Below are positions 8,209-16,874 of a stretch of DNA of 35,009 nt, piece by piece. Under the pieces are notes generated by a model, which was not told where the DNA came from, did not search any database, and was given only the letters and a program-made list of their open reading frames with translations. The stretch is taken from positions 1 through 35,009 of the forward strand of contig DHPY01000031.1 of assembly GCA_002411015.1 (NCBI GenBank). Reading direction: 5' to 3'. Position 1 is the first letter of the stretch. The number at the start of each line of letters is the position of its first letter. The stretch comes from Armatimonadetes bacterium UBA5352 (lineage in GTDB: Bacteria > Armatimonadota > Zipacnadia > Zipacnadales > UBA5352). Position numbers and translations under genes: made by a program.

Positions 8209-10683
8209 ATGCGTACGTTGGCGAGACGTCTTGCGTTACCTGTTGTACAGGAGCACGTCAAAGACGAATCGGCGTGGGCTCTTTACCTTCCGCGTCGGGG
8301 GACCCGCTGGCTCTATCGCATACTGGCCATCGTCATTGGTGCTGCCGCAGGCTTCGCGTACGCTCGCTTCGTAGTTGACGGTGCCTCGACTTTGTGGATC
8401 ATCGCCATCGCGGCGCTCGGTGCGGTCATCGGCTACGTCCTTGTGCTGATGCCGGCTGCGCTCGTGGCGACAAGTCGCCGCTGGGGGACTTCGCTGGCTG
8501 TCCGCAGACGCGCATCCGCCCTCAGGCGCGCCCTCGAGCGCACCGTTAAGTCGGCCTCGCGAAGCGTGGAACGCCACCGCGATGACCATGGCGCGTGGGA
8601 GCGACTGGGGATCGCTTCCCTGTTGCGCGGGGATGGCGAGCGGGGGGCTGAGGCGCTCGACCGTGCCTGCGAAGTCTCCCCGAACGGCAGTTGCCTGGTG
8701 AACCGCTCGATTGCCATGGCGGAGTTGAACGAGTTCGATCAGGCCGCCGAGCTTCTCCTGCAGGGAGTCGCCGCACCGGCCACGGCGGCCGCGGCGCAGC
8801 ACAACCTCGGTGTCCTGATCTCTCGCTGCCCGAGGCAGACCATCGTTGACGGTGTGCTCGGGAAGCTCAATGTCGTTGATGCAGCGTCGGTTCTGAGCAA
8901 CCTCGGCGCAATCGAGCTGTCTCAGGGGAAGCTCGATCTTGCCGAACGCTACCTTACGAAGGCTGTTCAGGACGATCCATCCGCCGTCGCGCCTCATGCC
9001 AACCTCGCCCTCGTTGCCTACCGCCGCGGCCGTATCGCGGATGCTGTGGAACAGCTTCACAGCGCCTCGCAGCTTGACCCTACACACCCCACCATCGCGA
9101 ACAACTTCGGCGCGATGCTCTGCGTTGCCGGGCAGCCGCTCGTCGCGGTCCGGGTCCTGAGCCGGGCCGCCCTGCTGGCGCCGACCAGTTGCGAGGTTGA
9201 ACTCAACCGCGGGTGCATCCGGCTCAATCTTGGCCAGTATGAGGACGCGCTCGGGAGCTTCATGGACCCCGTGGTGCGTGAGGAGTACCCGGCGATCGCC
9301 GCTCACAACGCGGCGCTTGCCCTGATTGCCCTGGACCGGCTGGAGCCGGCGCGAAATGAGATCGAGTGGGGGCTCGCGCGCGCGCCGAACGATCCGGGGC
9401 TGCTCAACAACCTCGGATGCATGGCCTGGGTCGAGGGCGACGAGGCCGAGATGGTGTCGGTGATGGCCGCGATCAGCGATACCTCGGAGCCGGTGGCTGC
9501 CCTCAACCTTGCCGCTGCACATATCGCCGCGGGGAAGCCGGAGCAGGCGCTGGAGTTGCTTGAGACGCTGCGTGAGGCCGGAAACCGTGATCCGTTGATC
9601 AGCTTCTACCGCGGGCTGGCACTGCTGGAGCAGTCCGCTGAGCTGTATGACCGGAGGATGACGAAGCGGCAGCGCGAGCAGTTCTTCGAGGCGCTACACC
9701 GCTGCCTGCGCCCGTTCAACGCTGTGGCGACGGGCACCAGTGGCGGGGCGATTGAGGCGCAGATGAACCTGGCCCTCTACCACTACCTCCGGATGGACTA
9801 CACGGCCGCCGCCGACGCGTTCATCGCGATCACGAGGAACCTGCCCGATGAGGGCTTCGCGCACTTCTGCGGCGGCACTTCGCTGGCGGAGGAGGCTCGG
9901 CGGGTCCAGGCTGAGCAGCCGGGTGTGCAGGACCTGGCACCGAAGGCGCGCGAGTTGCTCAGGCGCGCCCGCAAGCACCTCGAGCTGGCGGTTGAGAAGG
10001 GTGAGGTGACCGCGGACGCCTTCTGCAACCTCGGGATGTGCGCCTACGACCTGGGAGACACAGAGGCGGCTCTGAACGCCTTCAAGCGCATGGTCCAGCT
10101 TGAGGACAGTGTCGACTCCAACAACAACATCGCGATCGTGCATGCGCGGACGGGGCAGGAGTTGCGGCATTCCGCGCGTGCCGCGGCGCTGATCAGCCGC
10201 GACCGCGAGAGCGACATCCTCAGCCGGGCGGGAACTCACCTCTCAAGCGCGCTGCACTACTTCGTGCAGGCACTTGAGCACGACCCGCATGACCCGGTCC
10301 TGCACGGCAACATCGGCCTCGCGCATATGCTGCGCAACCGTGGTGACGACGTCGAAGCGGCCCTGCGCCACTGGCAGCGGATGCTGGCGCTCGGCGGCGC
10401 TAACGCGGGTAAGCGCTTTGAGGAGTTGACCGCGCTGACAGTTGGTGGCGAAGACAAGCGCGCGGAGTTCGACCAGACCCTTATGTCGTTCCGATCCCTC
10501 GACCCCAGGCGCTGCATGGTCACGGTGCCGCCGCAACTCCACGGCCCGCGCCACGTAATGCTGCCGATCTCCGAGGAGACCGACTGGCAGTTCGTGACGG
10601 AGGATCCGGTGGTGCGCGATCTGGTGCGACAGCGTGACCGGCTGGCCGCCCTTCGGAAGCGGCTTGCGCGGCTGTCCATCTGA
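8209..10683 (+). CDS. membrane-anchored TPR-repeat protein
   Basis: The protein has 824 residues. Two hydrophobic helices at about 34-56 and 60-85 anchor it. The rest is helical tetratricopeptide repeat, with several recognisable units such as AVAPHANLALVAYRRGRIADAVEQL, PTIANNFGAMLCVAGQPLVAVRVLSRA and DAFCNLGMCAYDLGDTEAALNAFKRMV. TPR arrays are protein-docking scaffolds, and the partner here is unknown. ATG 8209 has GGAGG 8 nt upstream; GTG 8191 is a possible earlier start. About 150 nt separate it from the hydrolase gene, with no clear terminator between, only a weak 5-bp hairpin at 8077-8091. Its last 60 residues (charged, with PPQLHGPRHVMLP) fall outside the repeats. Confidence 0.85.
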   Translation: MRTLARRLALPVVQEHVKDESAWALYLPRRGTRWLYRILAIVIGAAAGFAYARFVVDGASTLWIIAIAALGAVIGYVLVLMPAALVATSRRWGTSLAVRRRASALRRALERTVKSASRSVERHRDDHGAWERLGIASLLRGDGERGAEALDRACEVSPNGSCLVNRSIAMAELNEFDQAAELLLQGVAAPATAAAAQHNLGVLISRCPRQTIVDGVLGKLNVVDAASVLSNLGAIELSQGKLDLAERYLTKAVQDDPSAVAPHANLALVAYRRGRIADAVEQLHSASQLDPTHPTIANNFGAMLCVAGQPLVAVRVLSRAALLAPTSCEVELNRGCIRLNLGQYEDALGSFMDPVVREEYPAIAAHNAALALIALDRLEPARNEIEWGLARAPNDPGLLNNLGCMAWVEGDEAEMVSVMAAISDTSEPVAALNLAAAHIAAGKPEQALELLETLREAGNRDPLISFYRGLALLEQSAELYDRRMTKRQREQFFEALHRCLRPFNAVATGTSGGAIEAQMNLALYHYLRMDYTAAADAFIAITRNLPDEGFAHFCGGTSLAEEARRVQAEQPGVQDLAPKARELLRRARKHLELAVEKGEVTADAFCNLGMCAYDLGDTEAALNAFKRMVQLEDSVDSNNNIAIVHARTGQELRHSARAAALISRDRESDILSRAGTHLSSALHYFVQALEHDPHDPVLHGNIGLAHMLRNRGDDVEAALRHWQRMLALGGANAGKRFEELTALTVGGEDKRAEFDQTLMSFRSLDPRRCMVTVPPQLHGPRHVMLPISEETDWQFVTEDPVVRDLVRQRDRLAALRKRLARLSI

Positions 10684-10813
10684 GCGAGCACCAGGAACGG
10701 CCTGCCGAAGGTATCGCCGTCGCCGCACTGAACAGCGCGGTGGCGATTGCCGCGAGCATTCGTCGCTGCCTCGCGGGGCGCTGACAGCCTCCGAGTCGGC
10801 AATTGACTTCCGA

Positions 10814-10842
10814 TTGACAGGCTGCGGAACAGGTCGTATCCT
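10814..10842 (+). promoter_or_regulatory. sigma70-like promoter upstream of mutM
   Basis: A perfect -35 TTGACA (10814-10819), a 17-nt spacer and a -10-like TATCCT (10837-10842, 4 of 6) lie 67 nt before the mutM start. A 7-bp inverted repeat (GGGCCGC 10850-10856 / GCGGCCC 10870-10876) lies just downstream, in the predicted leader, and might influence expression. Seen by eye. Confidence 0.5.
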
Positions 10843-10908
10843 TTTCTGCGGGCCGCCTCAGTCATGGGCGCGGCCCACCACTTCTCAGGTCGCCCGCACA
10901 GGATCGCG

Positions 10909-11799
10909 ATGCCAGAACTGCCCGAGGTCGAGACCGTCCGCCGCGATCTCCAGGAGCACCTCGTCGGCCGGAGCGTCGAGGCTGTGACTCTGCGTCGCGC
11001 GGAGGTCGTGCGGGGTATGGCAGCGACCGATGGCCCTGGCGACCAGGACATCTGCCGTGCTGTTGAGGCCGGTCTGACCGGCCTCACTGTCCTTAAGGCA
11101 GAGCGTCTCGGGAAGAACCTCATCGTCGGGCTCTCGGACGGCGTGACGCTGCTCGTGAATCTCGGGATGACCGGCCAGCTCTTCGTCTGCGATGCCTGCG
11201 CCGAGCTTGACGTGCATGCTCACCTGATCGCCGAGCTGTCGGACGGGATGCAGTTGGTCTTCCGCGATACTCGGCGCTTCGGCCATATCGAACTTGCGCG
11301 CAGCGAGAGCATTGGGGAGAGCTTCACCCTGCGCAATGTCGGCGTGGACGCGATGAGCGCGCAGTTCACCTCCCGGCGACTGGCGGAGATGCTCGCGGGG
11401 CGCACGGCTCCGGTCAAGTCCGCGCTGCTCGATCAGAGGCGTGTAGCGGGCCTGGGCAACATTTACGTCTGCGAGGCGCTCTTCCGCGCCGGGATCGGCC
11501 CTGAAGTGCGCTGCGACGAGTTGGCGCACGAAGAGGTCACGCGGCTGCACCGGGCCATCCGGGAGGTCCTGCGCGAGTCGATCGCCGCGGAGGGCACCAC
11601 CATCAGCGACTACGTGACCGGTCGGCGCGTGCCGGGGAGTTTCCAGAAGCGACTTCGCGTCTACGGCCGGGAGGGGGAGCCGTGCCTCAAGCGCGGCTGT
11701 CGCGGCGTAATTCAGCGCATCGTCCAGAGCAACAGGTCCACCTTCTGCTGCCCGCAGTGCCAGAGACGCCCTGAGACGAACAGAGGTGAGCCGTCTTGA
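10909..11799 (+). CDS. mutM: formamidopyrimidine-DNA glycosylase (Fpg/MutM)
   Basis: This bifunctional DNA glycosylase/AP lyase removes 8-oxoguanine and formamidopyrimidines. The start is fixed by chemistry: the catalytic N-terminal proline must follow the initiator Met, and ATG 10909 gives MPELPEVETVRR. Glu3 is present, and Lys69 in RLGKNL corresponds to the conserved backbone-contact lysine. The C-terminal zinc finger is present with four cysteines, but its first pair is spaced C-x4-C (CLKRGC) instead of the usual C-x2-C; the second pair is CPQC. The length, 296 residues, is slightly longer than E. coli (269). Its stop overlaps the start of the cysteine synthase gene. Confidence 0.95.
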   Translation: MPELPEVETVRRDLQEHLVGRSVEAVTLRRAEVVRGMAATDGPGDQDICRAVEAGLTGLTVLKAERLGKNLIVGLSDGVTLLVNLGMTGQLFVCDACAELDVHAHLIAELSDGMQLVFRDTRRFGHIELARSESIGESFTLRNVGVDAMSAQFTSRRLAEMLAGRTAPVKSALLDQRRVAGLGNIYVCEALFRAGIGPEVRCDELAHEEVTRLHRAIREVLRESIAAEGTTISDYVTGRRVPGSFQKRLRVYGREGEPCLKRGCRGVIQRIVQSNRSTFCCPQCQRRPETNRGEPS

Positions 11800-12698
11800 A
11801 GTACAGCAGCATACTTGAAGCGATAGGGAACACGCCGGTGATCAGGCTCAACAGCGAAGACGGCTGTGAGCTCTGGGGGAAAGCCGAGTATCTCAACCCC
11901 GGCGGGTCCATCAAGGACCGCGTCGCGCTGCGGATGATCACCGAAGCGGAGAGGCGCGGCGAGTTGCGCCCCGGCTCCACGATCATCGAGCCCTCCTCGG
12001 GCAACACGGGGATCGCAATGGCGCTCGTTGGCGTCAGCCGAGGGTACCGGGTCATCATCGTCATGCCCGAGGACATGAGCGAGGAGCGCAAGAAGATCAT
12101 CCGCGCCTTCGGTGGTGAGCTGGAGTTGACCCCGCGCGCGGCCAGCATCGATGGCTCATGCACAAGGGCCGCGGAGCTGGTGCAAAGCATCAAGGGCGCG
12201 ATCAGCCTGCAGCAGTTCGAGAACCCGGACAACCCGCAGGCGCATTACGACACGACCGGCCCGGAGCTGTGGGCCGACCTCGACGGGCGCGTGGATGCCT
12301 TCGTGGCGGGGATCGGCTCAGGCGGCACCTTCGCGGGCATAGGCAAGTTCCTGCGCGAGAAGAACCCGAACGTCTTCCTCGGCGCGATCGAGCCCGAGAA
12401 CTCCGCGGCACTCCTCGGGCAGGAGCCGGGTCTGCACTGCATCCCCGGCATCGGCGATGGGTTCGTGCCCGCGGTCCTGGACACGGGGATCATCAGCGAG
12501 GTCATAACCGTCAGCGATGATGACGCCATCTGGACCGCGCGGCGGCTTGCCGGCGAGGACGGGCTGCTTGTGGGCACCTCGTCGGGCGCTAACGTGTGGG
12601 CGGCGCGGCAGCTCGCGAGGAGGCTCAAGCCAGGCAGCGTGATCGCGACCGTGCTCCCCGACCGTGCCGAGCGATACTTCTCGACATCACTGCTGTAG
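11796..12698 (+). CDS. O-acetylserine sulfhydrylase (cysteine synthase), CysK/CysM family
   Basis: This 300-residue PLP enzyme makes cysteine from O-acetylserine and sulfide or thiosulfate. The PLP Schiff-base lysine is Lys40 in NPGGSIKDR. The substrate-carboxylate loop is SSGNTG, the phosphate-binding glycine loop is GSGGTFAG, and the C-terminal GTSSGAN and LPDRAERYFST motifs are present. The start is TTG 11796, overlapping the mutM stop, with GAGGTGA about 7 nt upstream; the N-terminus MKYSSILEAIGNTP matches the family. I cannot separate CysK from CysM by sequence alone. It is co-transcribed with mutM, probably from the promoter at 10814. Confidence 0.93.
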   Translation: MKYSSILEAIGNTPVIRLNSEDGCELWGKAEYLNPGGSIKDRVALRMITEAERRGELRPGSTIIEPSSGNTGIAMALVGVSRGYRVIIVMPEDMSEERKKIIRAFGGELELTPRAASIDGSCTRAAELVQSIKGAISLQQFENPDNPQAHYDTTGPELWADLDGRVDAFVAGIGSGGTFAGIGKFLREKNPNVFLGAIEPENSAALLGQEPGLHCIPGIGDGFVPAVLDTGIISEVITVSDDDAIWTARRLAGEDGLLVGTSSGANVWAARQLARRLKPGSVIATVLPDRAERYFSTSLL

Positions 12699-12699
12699 G

Positions 12700-12716
12700 G
12701 CGGGAGGCATTCCCGC
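12700..12716 (+). terminator. weak GC-rich hairpin after cysteine synthase
   Basis: A 6-bp inverted repeat (GCGGGA 12700-12705 / TCCCGC 12711-12716) with a 5-nt loop sits just past the stop codon. No T-tract follows, so termination would be weak or would need other factors. Confidence 0.3.
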
Positions 12717-12797
12717 GGCGGTTGGCGAAGTGGCGCCTTGACCCGGAACAGAATAGCCCGGCCAGCGCCGGGATAAGCTCTACCGGAGGTGACGAAG

Positions 12798-13838
12798 ATG
12801 GCGGAAGTCAAGGTGGGAATGGTAGGACTGGGGTGGGCCGCAACCGGTCATGCTCCCGCGTTCGCGGCGAATCCTGACTGCGTGATCGACGCGCTGTGCA
12901 CCAGCAAGGACCTCAGCGACGAGGAGATCTGCTGGTGGACGGGCGGGCATCCTGCCACGGTCTACCATGATTACGACGAGTTCCTCAAGCACCCGGGGCT
13001 CGACGTGGTGGACATCTGCAGCCCGCACCATGCTCACGCCTGGCAGACCGTGAAGGCCGCCGAGGCCGGCAAACATCTGATGATCGAGAAGCCGCTCGCG
13101 GTCAACTACGATGACCTGATGAAGATGAAGCGCGCCATAGATGCGGCGGATATCAAGACGACGATGTACTTCGAGCTGCGCTACATCCCGCACTATCAGT
13201 TTATCCAGTCCACGCTGGGTAAGGGCCTGCTCGGCGACATCACCTACTACGAGGTGGACTACTATCACGGGATCGGCCCGTGGTATGGCCAGTTCGAGTG
13301 GAACGTCAAGAAGGAGATGGGCGGCAGCGCGCTCATCACCGCCGGCTGCCATGCGCTTGACGCGATCATGGCCTTCTCGGCGAGCGAGGTGGAGGAAGTC
13401 TTCGGCTTCTCCAGCCTCTCCACCGCGGAGTGGGCGCAGCCGTATGAGTATGACACCACGTCGACCGCGATCCTCAAGTTCGCGGACGGCTCGCACGGCA
13501 AGTGCACCTCGTGCATCGACTGCCGCCAGCCCTACGTCTTCAACGTCCACCTCGTCGGAAGCGAGGGGACGCTGTGGAATGATGAGATGTGGACGACGCA
13601 ACTCGCGGGGCTGCGCGGCCAGGAGTGGATGAAGATCCCGACGGCGCAGGCCGACTCCGGGGATGTCCTCGACCACCCCTACCCGCCGCAGATTGACGAC
13701 TTCATCGCCGCGGTCGTCGAGGATCGCGCACCGCAGGTCACTTTCGACGATGCGTTCAAGACCCATCGTGTCATGTTCGCCATCGAGAAGTCGCTTGAGG
13801 AGGGCCGGCCCGTCAAGCTCTCCGAGATGGAGGTCTGA
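12798..13838 (+). CDS. Gfo/Idh/MocA-family NAD(P)-dependent oxidoreductase
   Basis: This is a 346-residue sugar or cyclitol dehydrogenase-type protein. The N-terminal Rossmann fold has the dinucleotide motif VGMVGLGWAATGH (residues 6-18). The family signature EKP is at 97-99 (catalytic Lys98 in HLMIEKPLAVN). The C-terminal alpha/beta domain has GGSALITAGCHALD with His185, the usual catalytic His region. ATG 12798 was chosen because GGAGGT is 7 nt upstream; an in-frame GTG at 12789 overlaps that site. There are many cysteines around 235-242 (GKCTSCIDCRQ), which is unusual for the family and could bind metal. The substrate is unknown. Confidence 0.92.
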   Translation: MAEVKVGMVGLGWAATGHAPAFAANPDCVIDALCTSKDLSDEEICWWTGGHPATVYHDYDEFLKHPGLDVVDICSPHHAHAWQTVKAAEAGKHLMIEKPLAVNYDDLMKMKRAIDAADIKTTMYFELRYIPHYQFIQSTLGKGLLGDITYYEVDYYHGIGPWYGQFEWNVKKEMGGSALITAGCHALDAIMAFSASEVEEVFGFSSLSTAEWAQPYEYDTTSTAILKFADGSHGKCTSCIDCRQPYVFNVHLVGSEGTLWNDEMWTTQLAGLRGQEWMKIPTAQADSGDVLDHPYPPQIDDFIAAVVEDRAPQVTFDDAFKTHRVMFAIEKSLEEGRPVKLSEMEV

Positions 13839-13866
13839 CACCAGGCCGCCTTGGCGGATGCGAACG

Positions 13867-13890
13867 GGCCCCCGGATCGCTCCGGGGGCC
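13867..13890 (+). terminator. strong hairpin terminator after the Gfo/Idh gene
   Basis: A perfect 10-bp stem GGCCCCCGGA (13867-13876) / TCCGGGGGCC (13881-13890) with a 4-nt TCGC loop lies between two convergent genes. The following bases (TGTGCTATCG) are only weakly T-rich. It probably ends transcription of the dehydrogenase gene and may act in both directions. Confidence 0.65.
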
Positions 13891-13908
13891 TGTGCTATCG
13901 TAGAGGTA

Positions 13909-13930
13909 GTGCGGAGGCCATCCTCCGCAC
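13909..13930 (-). terminator. hairpin terminator after the radical SAM gene
   Basis: A perfect 9-bp stem GTGCGGAGG (13909-13917) / CCTCCGCAC (13922-13930) with a CCAT loop starts 5 nt past the minus-strand stop at 13936. On the minus strand it is followed by TACCTCTACG. Paired with the neighbouring hairpin, it separates the two convergent genes. Confidence 0.6.
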
Positions 13931-13935
13931 GCGGC

Positions 13936-15240
13936 TCACATGCCGTCGAATCCCCCAACGGGACCGCCCTCCGCGATCTTGAACGCGTGCTCGCTCAGGC
14001 ACCTGCGCCCGGGCGTGGCGTTCGGGCCGCAGCCGCAGACATAGTTGGTCGCGCTGCAGCCAAGCTCACCCTCCAGGCGCTTCCACATCGTGAAGTTCTC
14101 CGTCGAGAGCGAGACTGGAACCTCCGGATTGTGCTTGCGGATCTCCCGCAGGTGGTGCAGGTAGATCTCCGCCCGCACATCGTCCGGGAACGGAGCGGTG
14201 CGCGTCTGGCCGGGCGTGATAGCCGCCTCCTCCGCAGCCTCAAGCGCCCACGGGTCGAGCAGATCCACCGGCAGCCGGCGCTTCATCGTCTCCACATCCT
14301 GCCACATGTAGACGCACAGGCTGATGACGTCCGGGTTCGTCTTCGCGAAGAGCTGCTCGATCGCCGCGGTGGCATCCTCACGCCAGTTCCGCACCGGGAT
14401 GATCGGCTTGAACTTGTAGCGGATCTGGTAGCCCGCCTCCTGCGCCACCCGCGCGGCCTCGATGCGCTCCTCGGTCGTGCCGCAGACGGGCTCGATCAGC
14501 CGAGACTGCGTGTCGCCGGAGACGCTCCAGACGATGATCGTGTTCCCGTTGTGCCGCAGGTCCCTCATCCAGTCCGCGTTCCAGGTCTTCGTGTGGATAA
14601 TGGCGTAGCGCCCCGGGCGGGTCCCGAACCACTCGATGATCTCACCAAGGCAGCCGAGTTCAGGCTCCAGTCCCGGCACATCCGCGTCATCCTCCAGCAG
14701 ATAGGTCTCCTGCCACGGGTGCGCGTCCATCAGCCGCCCGAGGTTGTCGCACCACTCGTCGGAGTTGACCGCGCTGATCAGCACCCCGCCAAGGCCGCAG
14801 TAGGCGCACTTGTGCAGGCAGCCCCGCTGGAAGTGCAGCCGCCAGCAGGGCCGGCAAACCTTATCGTGCTGCGCCGGATCGCCCGCGAGGTTGTAGTTCG
14901 CCCACTGCCACGGGCGGTAGCCGAGCAGCGCCGTGGCGTAATGCAGCGACACCCCTGCCTCCCCGGCAAGCCACTCCGTGCGCTCCTGGCGGCGGCCGTC
15001 GAAGCGGAAGGTGTTCAGCACCAGCTTCGGATCCGGCACTTCGGCCATCTCTCCCATGGTGCCGCAGTTCTCGAAGAGGCGCTCCTCGTTGATAATCCGC
15101 GGCAGGTCCTCGTCGGCGAAGATGACCGGCTCGACCGGCGTCTGCAGCGCGTTCACGACGCGCTCCAGCCGAGCGCTGTACTTGGGATTGGCGGCGACCG
15201 TCTCGTGTGCATAGACTGCAGGCGGGCTGATGGCGTACAT
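13936..15240 (-). CDS. radical SAM protein related to spore photoproduct lyase
   Basis: This is a 434-residue protein. The radical SAM [4Fe-4S] cysteines are C141-x3-C145-x2-C148 in FQRGCLHKCAYC. The later part (IIVWSVSGDTQSRLIEPVCGTTEERIEAARVAQEAGYQIRYKFKPIIP) follows the spore-photoproduct-lyase pattern of a barrel strand, an E-R-x-E-A-A helix and a KPIIP segment. True SplB repairs a thymine dimer in spores, but nothing else in the window suggests sporulation. Extra cysteines (Cys129/Cys132 just before the cluster, and CGCG with a further Cys near the C-terminus) could hold an auxiliary cluster. ATG 15240 has GAGGAG about 8 nt upstream. It is divergent from the deacetylase-like gene. The substrate is unknown. 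Confidence 0.85.
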   Translation of the reverse strand: MYAISPPAVYAHETVAANPKYSARLERVVNALQTPVEPVIFADEDLPRIINEERLFENCGTMGEMAEVPDPKLVLNTFRFDGRRQERTEWLAGEAGVSLHYATALLGYRPWQWANYNLAGDPAQHDKVCRPCWRLHFQRGCLHKCAYCGLGGVLISAVNSDEWCDNLGRLMDAHPWQETYLLEDDADVPGLEPELGCLGEIIEWFGTRPGRYAIIHTKTWNADWMRDLRHNGNTIIVWSVSGDTQSRLIEPVCGTTEERIEAARVAQEAGYQIRYKFKPIIPVRNWREDATAAIEQLFAKTNPDVISLCVYMWQDVETMKRRLPVDLLDPWALEAAEEAAITPGQTRTAPFPDDVRAEIYLHHLREIRKHNPEVPVSLSTENFTMWKRLEGELGCSATNYVCGCGPNATPGRRCLSEHAFKIAEGGPVGGFDGM

Positions 15241-15434
15241 GCGGCGGCTCCTCAGATGATTGCCTCTTCGTCGGCGGGCGTCGCGCCCATTTCGCCGAGA
15301 GCAGGCCGCCACCTGCCTCAATTGCGCGGCCTCCGAAGCGCATGCTCCGATGCCGCGAGGTAGCTCGAAGGACGCACGCGATGCCACGGCGAAACCCCAG
15401 GCGCCCGACACTGAATCTACCGGAGGTAGTCGCA

Positions 15435-16859
15435 ATGGAGATGATCTTCAGTTTCGACACCGAGGACTGGATTGACCCACTCTCGAATGACTCGCTGCTG
15501 CGACTCGCGCAGATCCATACCAAGCACGGGGTGCCCGCGACCTTCGGCCTGGTGGGGGAGAAGGCGCGCTTCATCCACGTCTGCGGCCGCAATGACGTGG
15601 TTGAGGCGCTGAAGGACCACGAGGTCGGCTACCACTCCGATCACCACTTCATCCTCCCCAACCGGCGCTACGATCCCCGGCACATGCCCGCGTGGGTGAA
15701 CGAGCAGGACTGGGACAGCGCGATGGACCGGCTGCTGGCGGAGGAATCGCGCGGCATCGCGGACATCGGCGATATCTTCGGTGAGCGCCCCGTGACGCAG
15801 CTTCGGAACTACGCCGACTGGACGCCGCAGGTCATGGCCGCCCACGCGCGCCTGGGGCTCGGCGTGCATGCATACGGGCCGATCTTCCACATGACCGATC
15901 AGACGCCCATCTGGTACTGCAACCAGCTTCAGATCGCCAACCCTCGGTTGATGTACGAGAACTACATGCACGACTTCAGCCTGACCCCGCAGGAGAAGCT
16001 CGAGCGCCACATCGCCGACGTGCAGAAGCACCTCGACGCGGGCACGCCGCGCCTCGGCTGGGTGAATCACCCGACGCGCTTCATCGCCGACCACTGGTGG
16101 GAGGAGCCGAACTGGTGGGGGCATTGCGACGACCCGCCGCGCAGGGACTGGAAGTGGCCGGAGCGGCTGGACGCGAAGGTTACGGAGGAGCTTCTGTGGG
16201 TCGCGGATGAGTTGGTCGGTTGGGTCGCGAAGCACCCGCATATCGAGTTCCGGACCTTCCGCGGCTTCTACGAGGAGTACCGGCCGAAGCGCGTCTGGGT
16301 GGAGGAGCGCGAGGTGATGGCGCTGGCGAAGCTCGTCGGCGACCGCCCCGCCATGGTTGAGCTGAGCGGCGAGACATACTCTCCCGCGGAGCTGTTCGGC
16401 GTCTTCGCGCATGCCATTGGCGCTCCTGAGAGTGGCGGGGGGCGGCCGCACCCGCTCAGGCGCATCCTCGGCCCGACGCAGGAGCCGTTGGAGAGCGCGG
16501 CCGTAGACGCGTCGCGAGCAGCACTCCTCACTGCGGCCGCCGATGTCGAGATGTTCATCCGTGACTACGCCCGTGTTCCTGCCGCAATCTCACTCGGCGC
16601 TGATAGGATCGGCCCGGGAGCATTCCTGGCGGCCATGGCACGGGCGTTACGGGATGATGCGGAGGGCATCGAGATCCCGGCGGCGCAGAACCTGCCTGAG
16701 GAGTACGCTCCGGGGCACTACGAAGCCATCGACACGCAGGGCTTCCCGCTGGGTTACATTCAGTATCAGGGGCGCCGCGAGGAGCTCGACTTCTCATCGA
16801 TCCGCCAGCATGCAAAGTGGCAGTACTGGACGTTCAAGGTCGCGACGAAGACGAGCTGA
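15435..16859 (+). CDS. polysaccharide-deacetylase-like protein with two C-terminal pseudomurein-binding-like repeats
   Basis: The protein has 474 residues. It opens with the NodB-like metal site pattern FSFDTEDW (Asp pair), followed by GYHSDHHF (H-x-x-x-H type), as in metal-dependent deacetylases and related barrel hydrolases. Around residues 303-329 (PAMVELSGETYSPAELFGVF) and 379-407 (PAAISLGADRIGPGAFLAAM) there are two copies of a short helical motif resembling pseudomurein-binding repeats. ATG 15435 has GGAGGT 7 nt upstream. No signal peptide is seen, so it is probably cytoplasmic, which is odd for a cell-wall enzyme. The following gene starts 15 nt after its stop, so the two form an operon. 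Confidence 0.82.
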   Translation: MEMIFSFDTEDWIDPLSNDSLLRLAQIHTKHGVPATFGLVGEKARFIHVCGRNDVVEALKDHEVGYHSDHHFILPNRRYDPRHMPAWVNEQDWDSAMDRLLAEESRGIADIGDIFGERPVTQLRNYADWTPQVMAAHARLGLGVHAYGPIFHMTDQTPIWYCNQLQIANPRLMYENYMHDFSLTPQEKLERHIADVQKHLDAGTPRLGWVNHPTRFIADHWWEEPNWWGHCDDPPRRDWKWPERLDAKVTEELLWVADELVGWVAKHPHIEFRTFRGFYEEYRPKRVWVEEREVMALAKLVGDRPAMVELSGETYSPAELFGVFAHAIGAPESGGGRPHPLRRILGPTQEPLESAAVDASRAALLTAAADVEMFIRDYARVPAAISLGADRIGPGAFLAAMARALRDDAEGIEIPAAQNLPEEYAPGHYEAIDTQGFPLGYIQYQGRREELDFSSIRQHAKWQYWTFKVATKTS

Positions 16860-16874
16860 CAGAGGAGTCTGCCG

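Noticed and set aside
13663..15363. 566-codon open frame on the plus strand opposite the radical SAM gene
   Set aside because: It is antisense to a gene with clear radical SAM motifs and starts inside the Gfo/Idh gene. Its translation is low-complexity and Arg-rich, as expected for a shadow frame.
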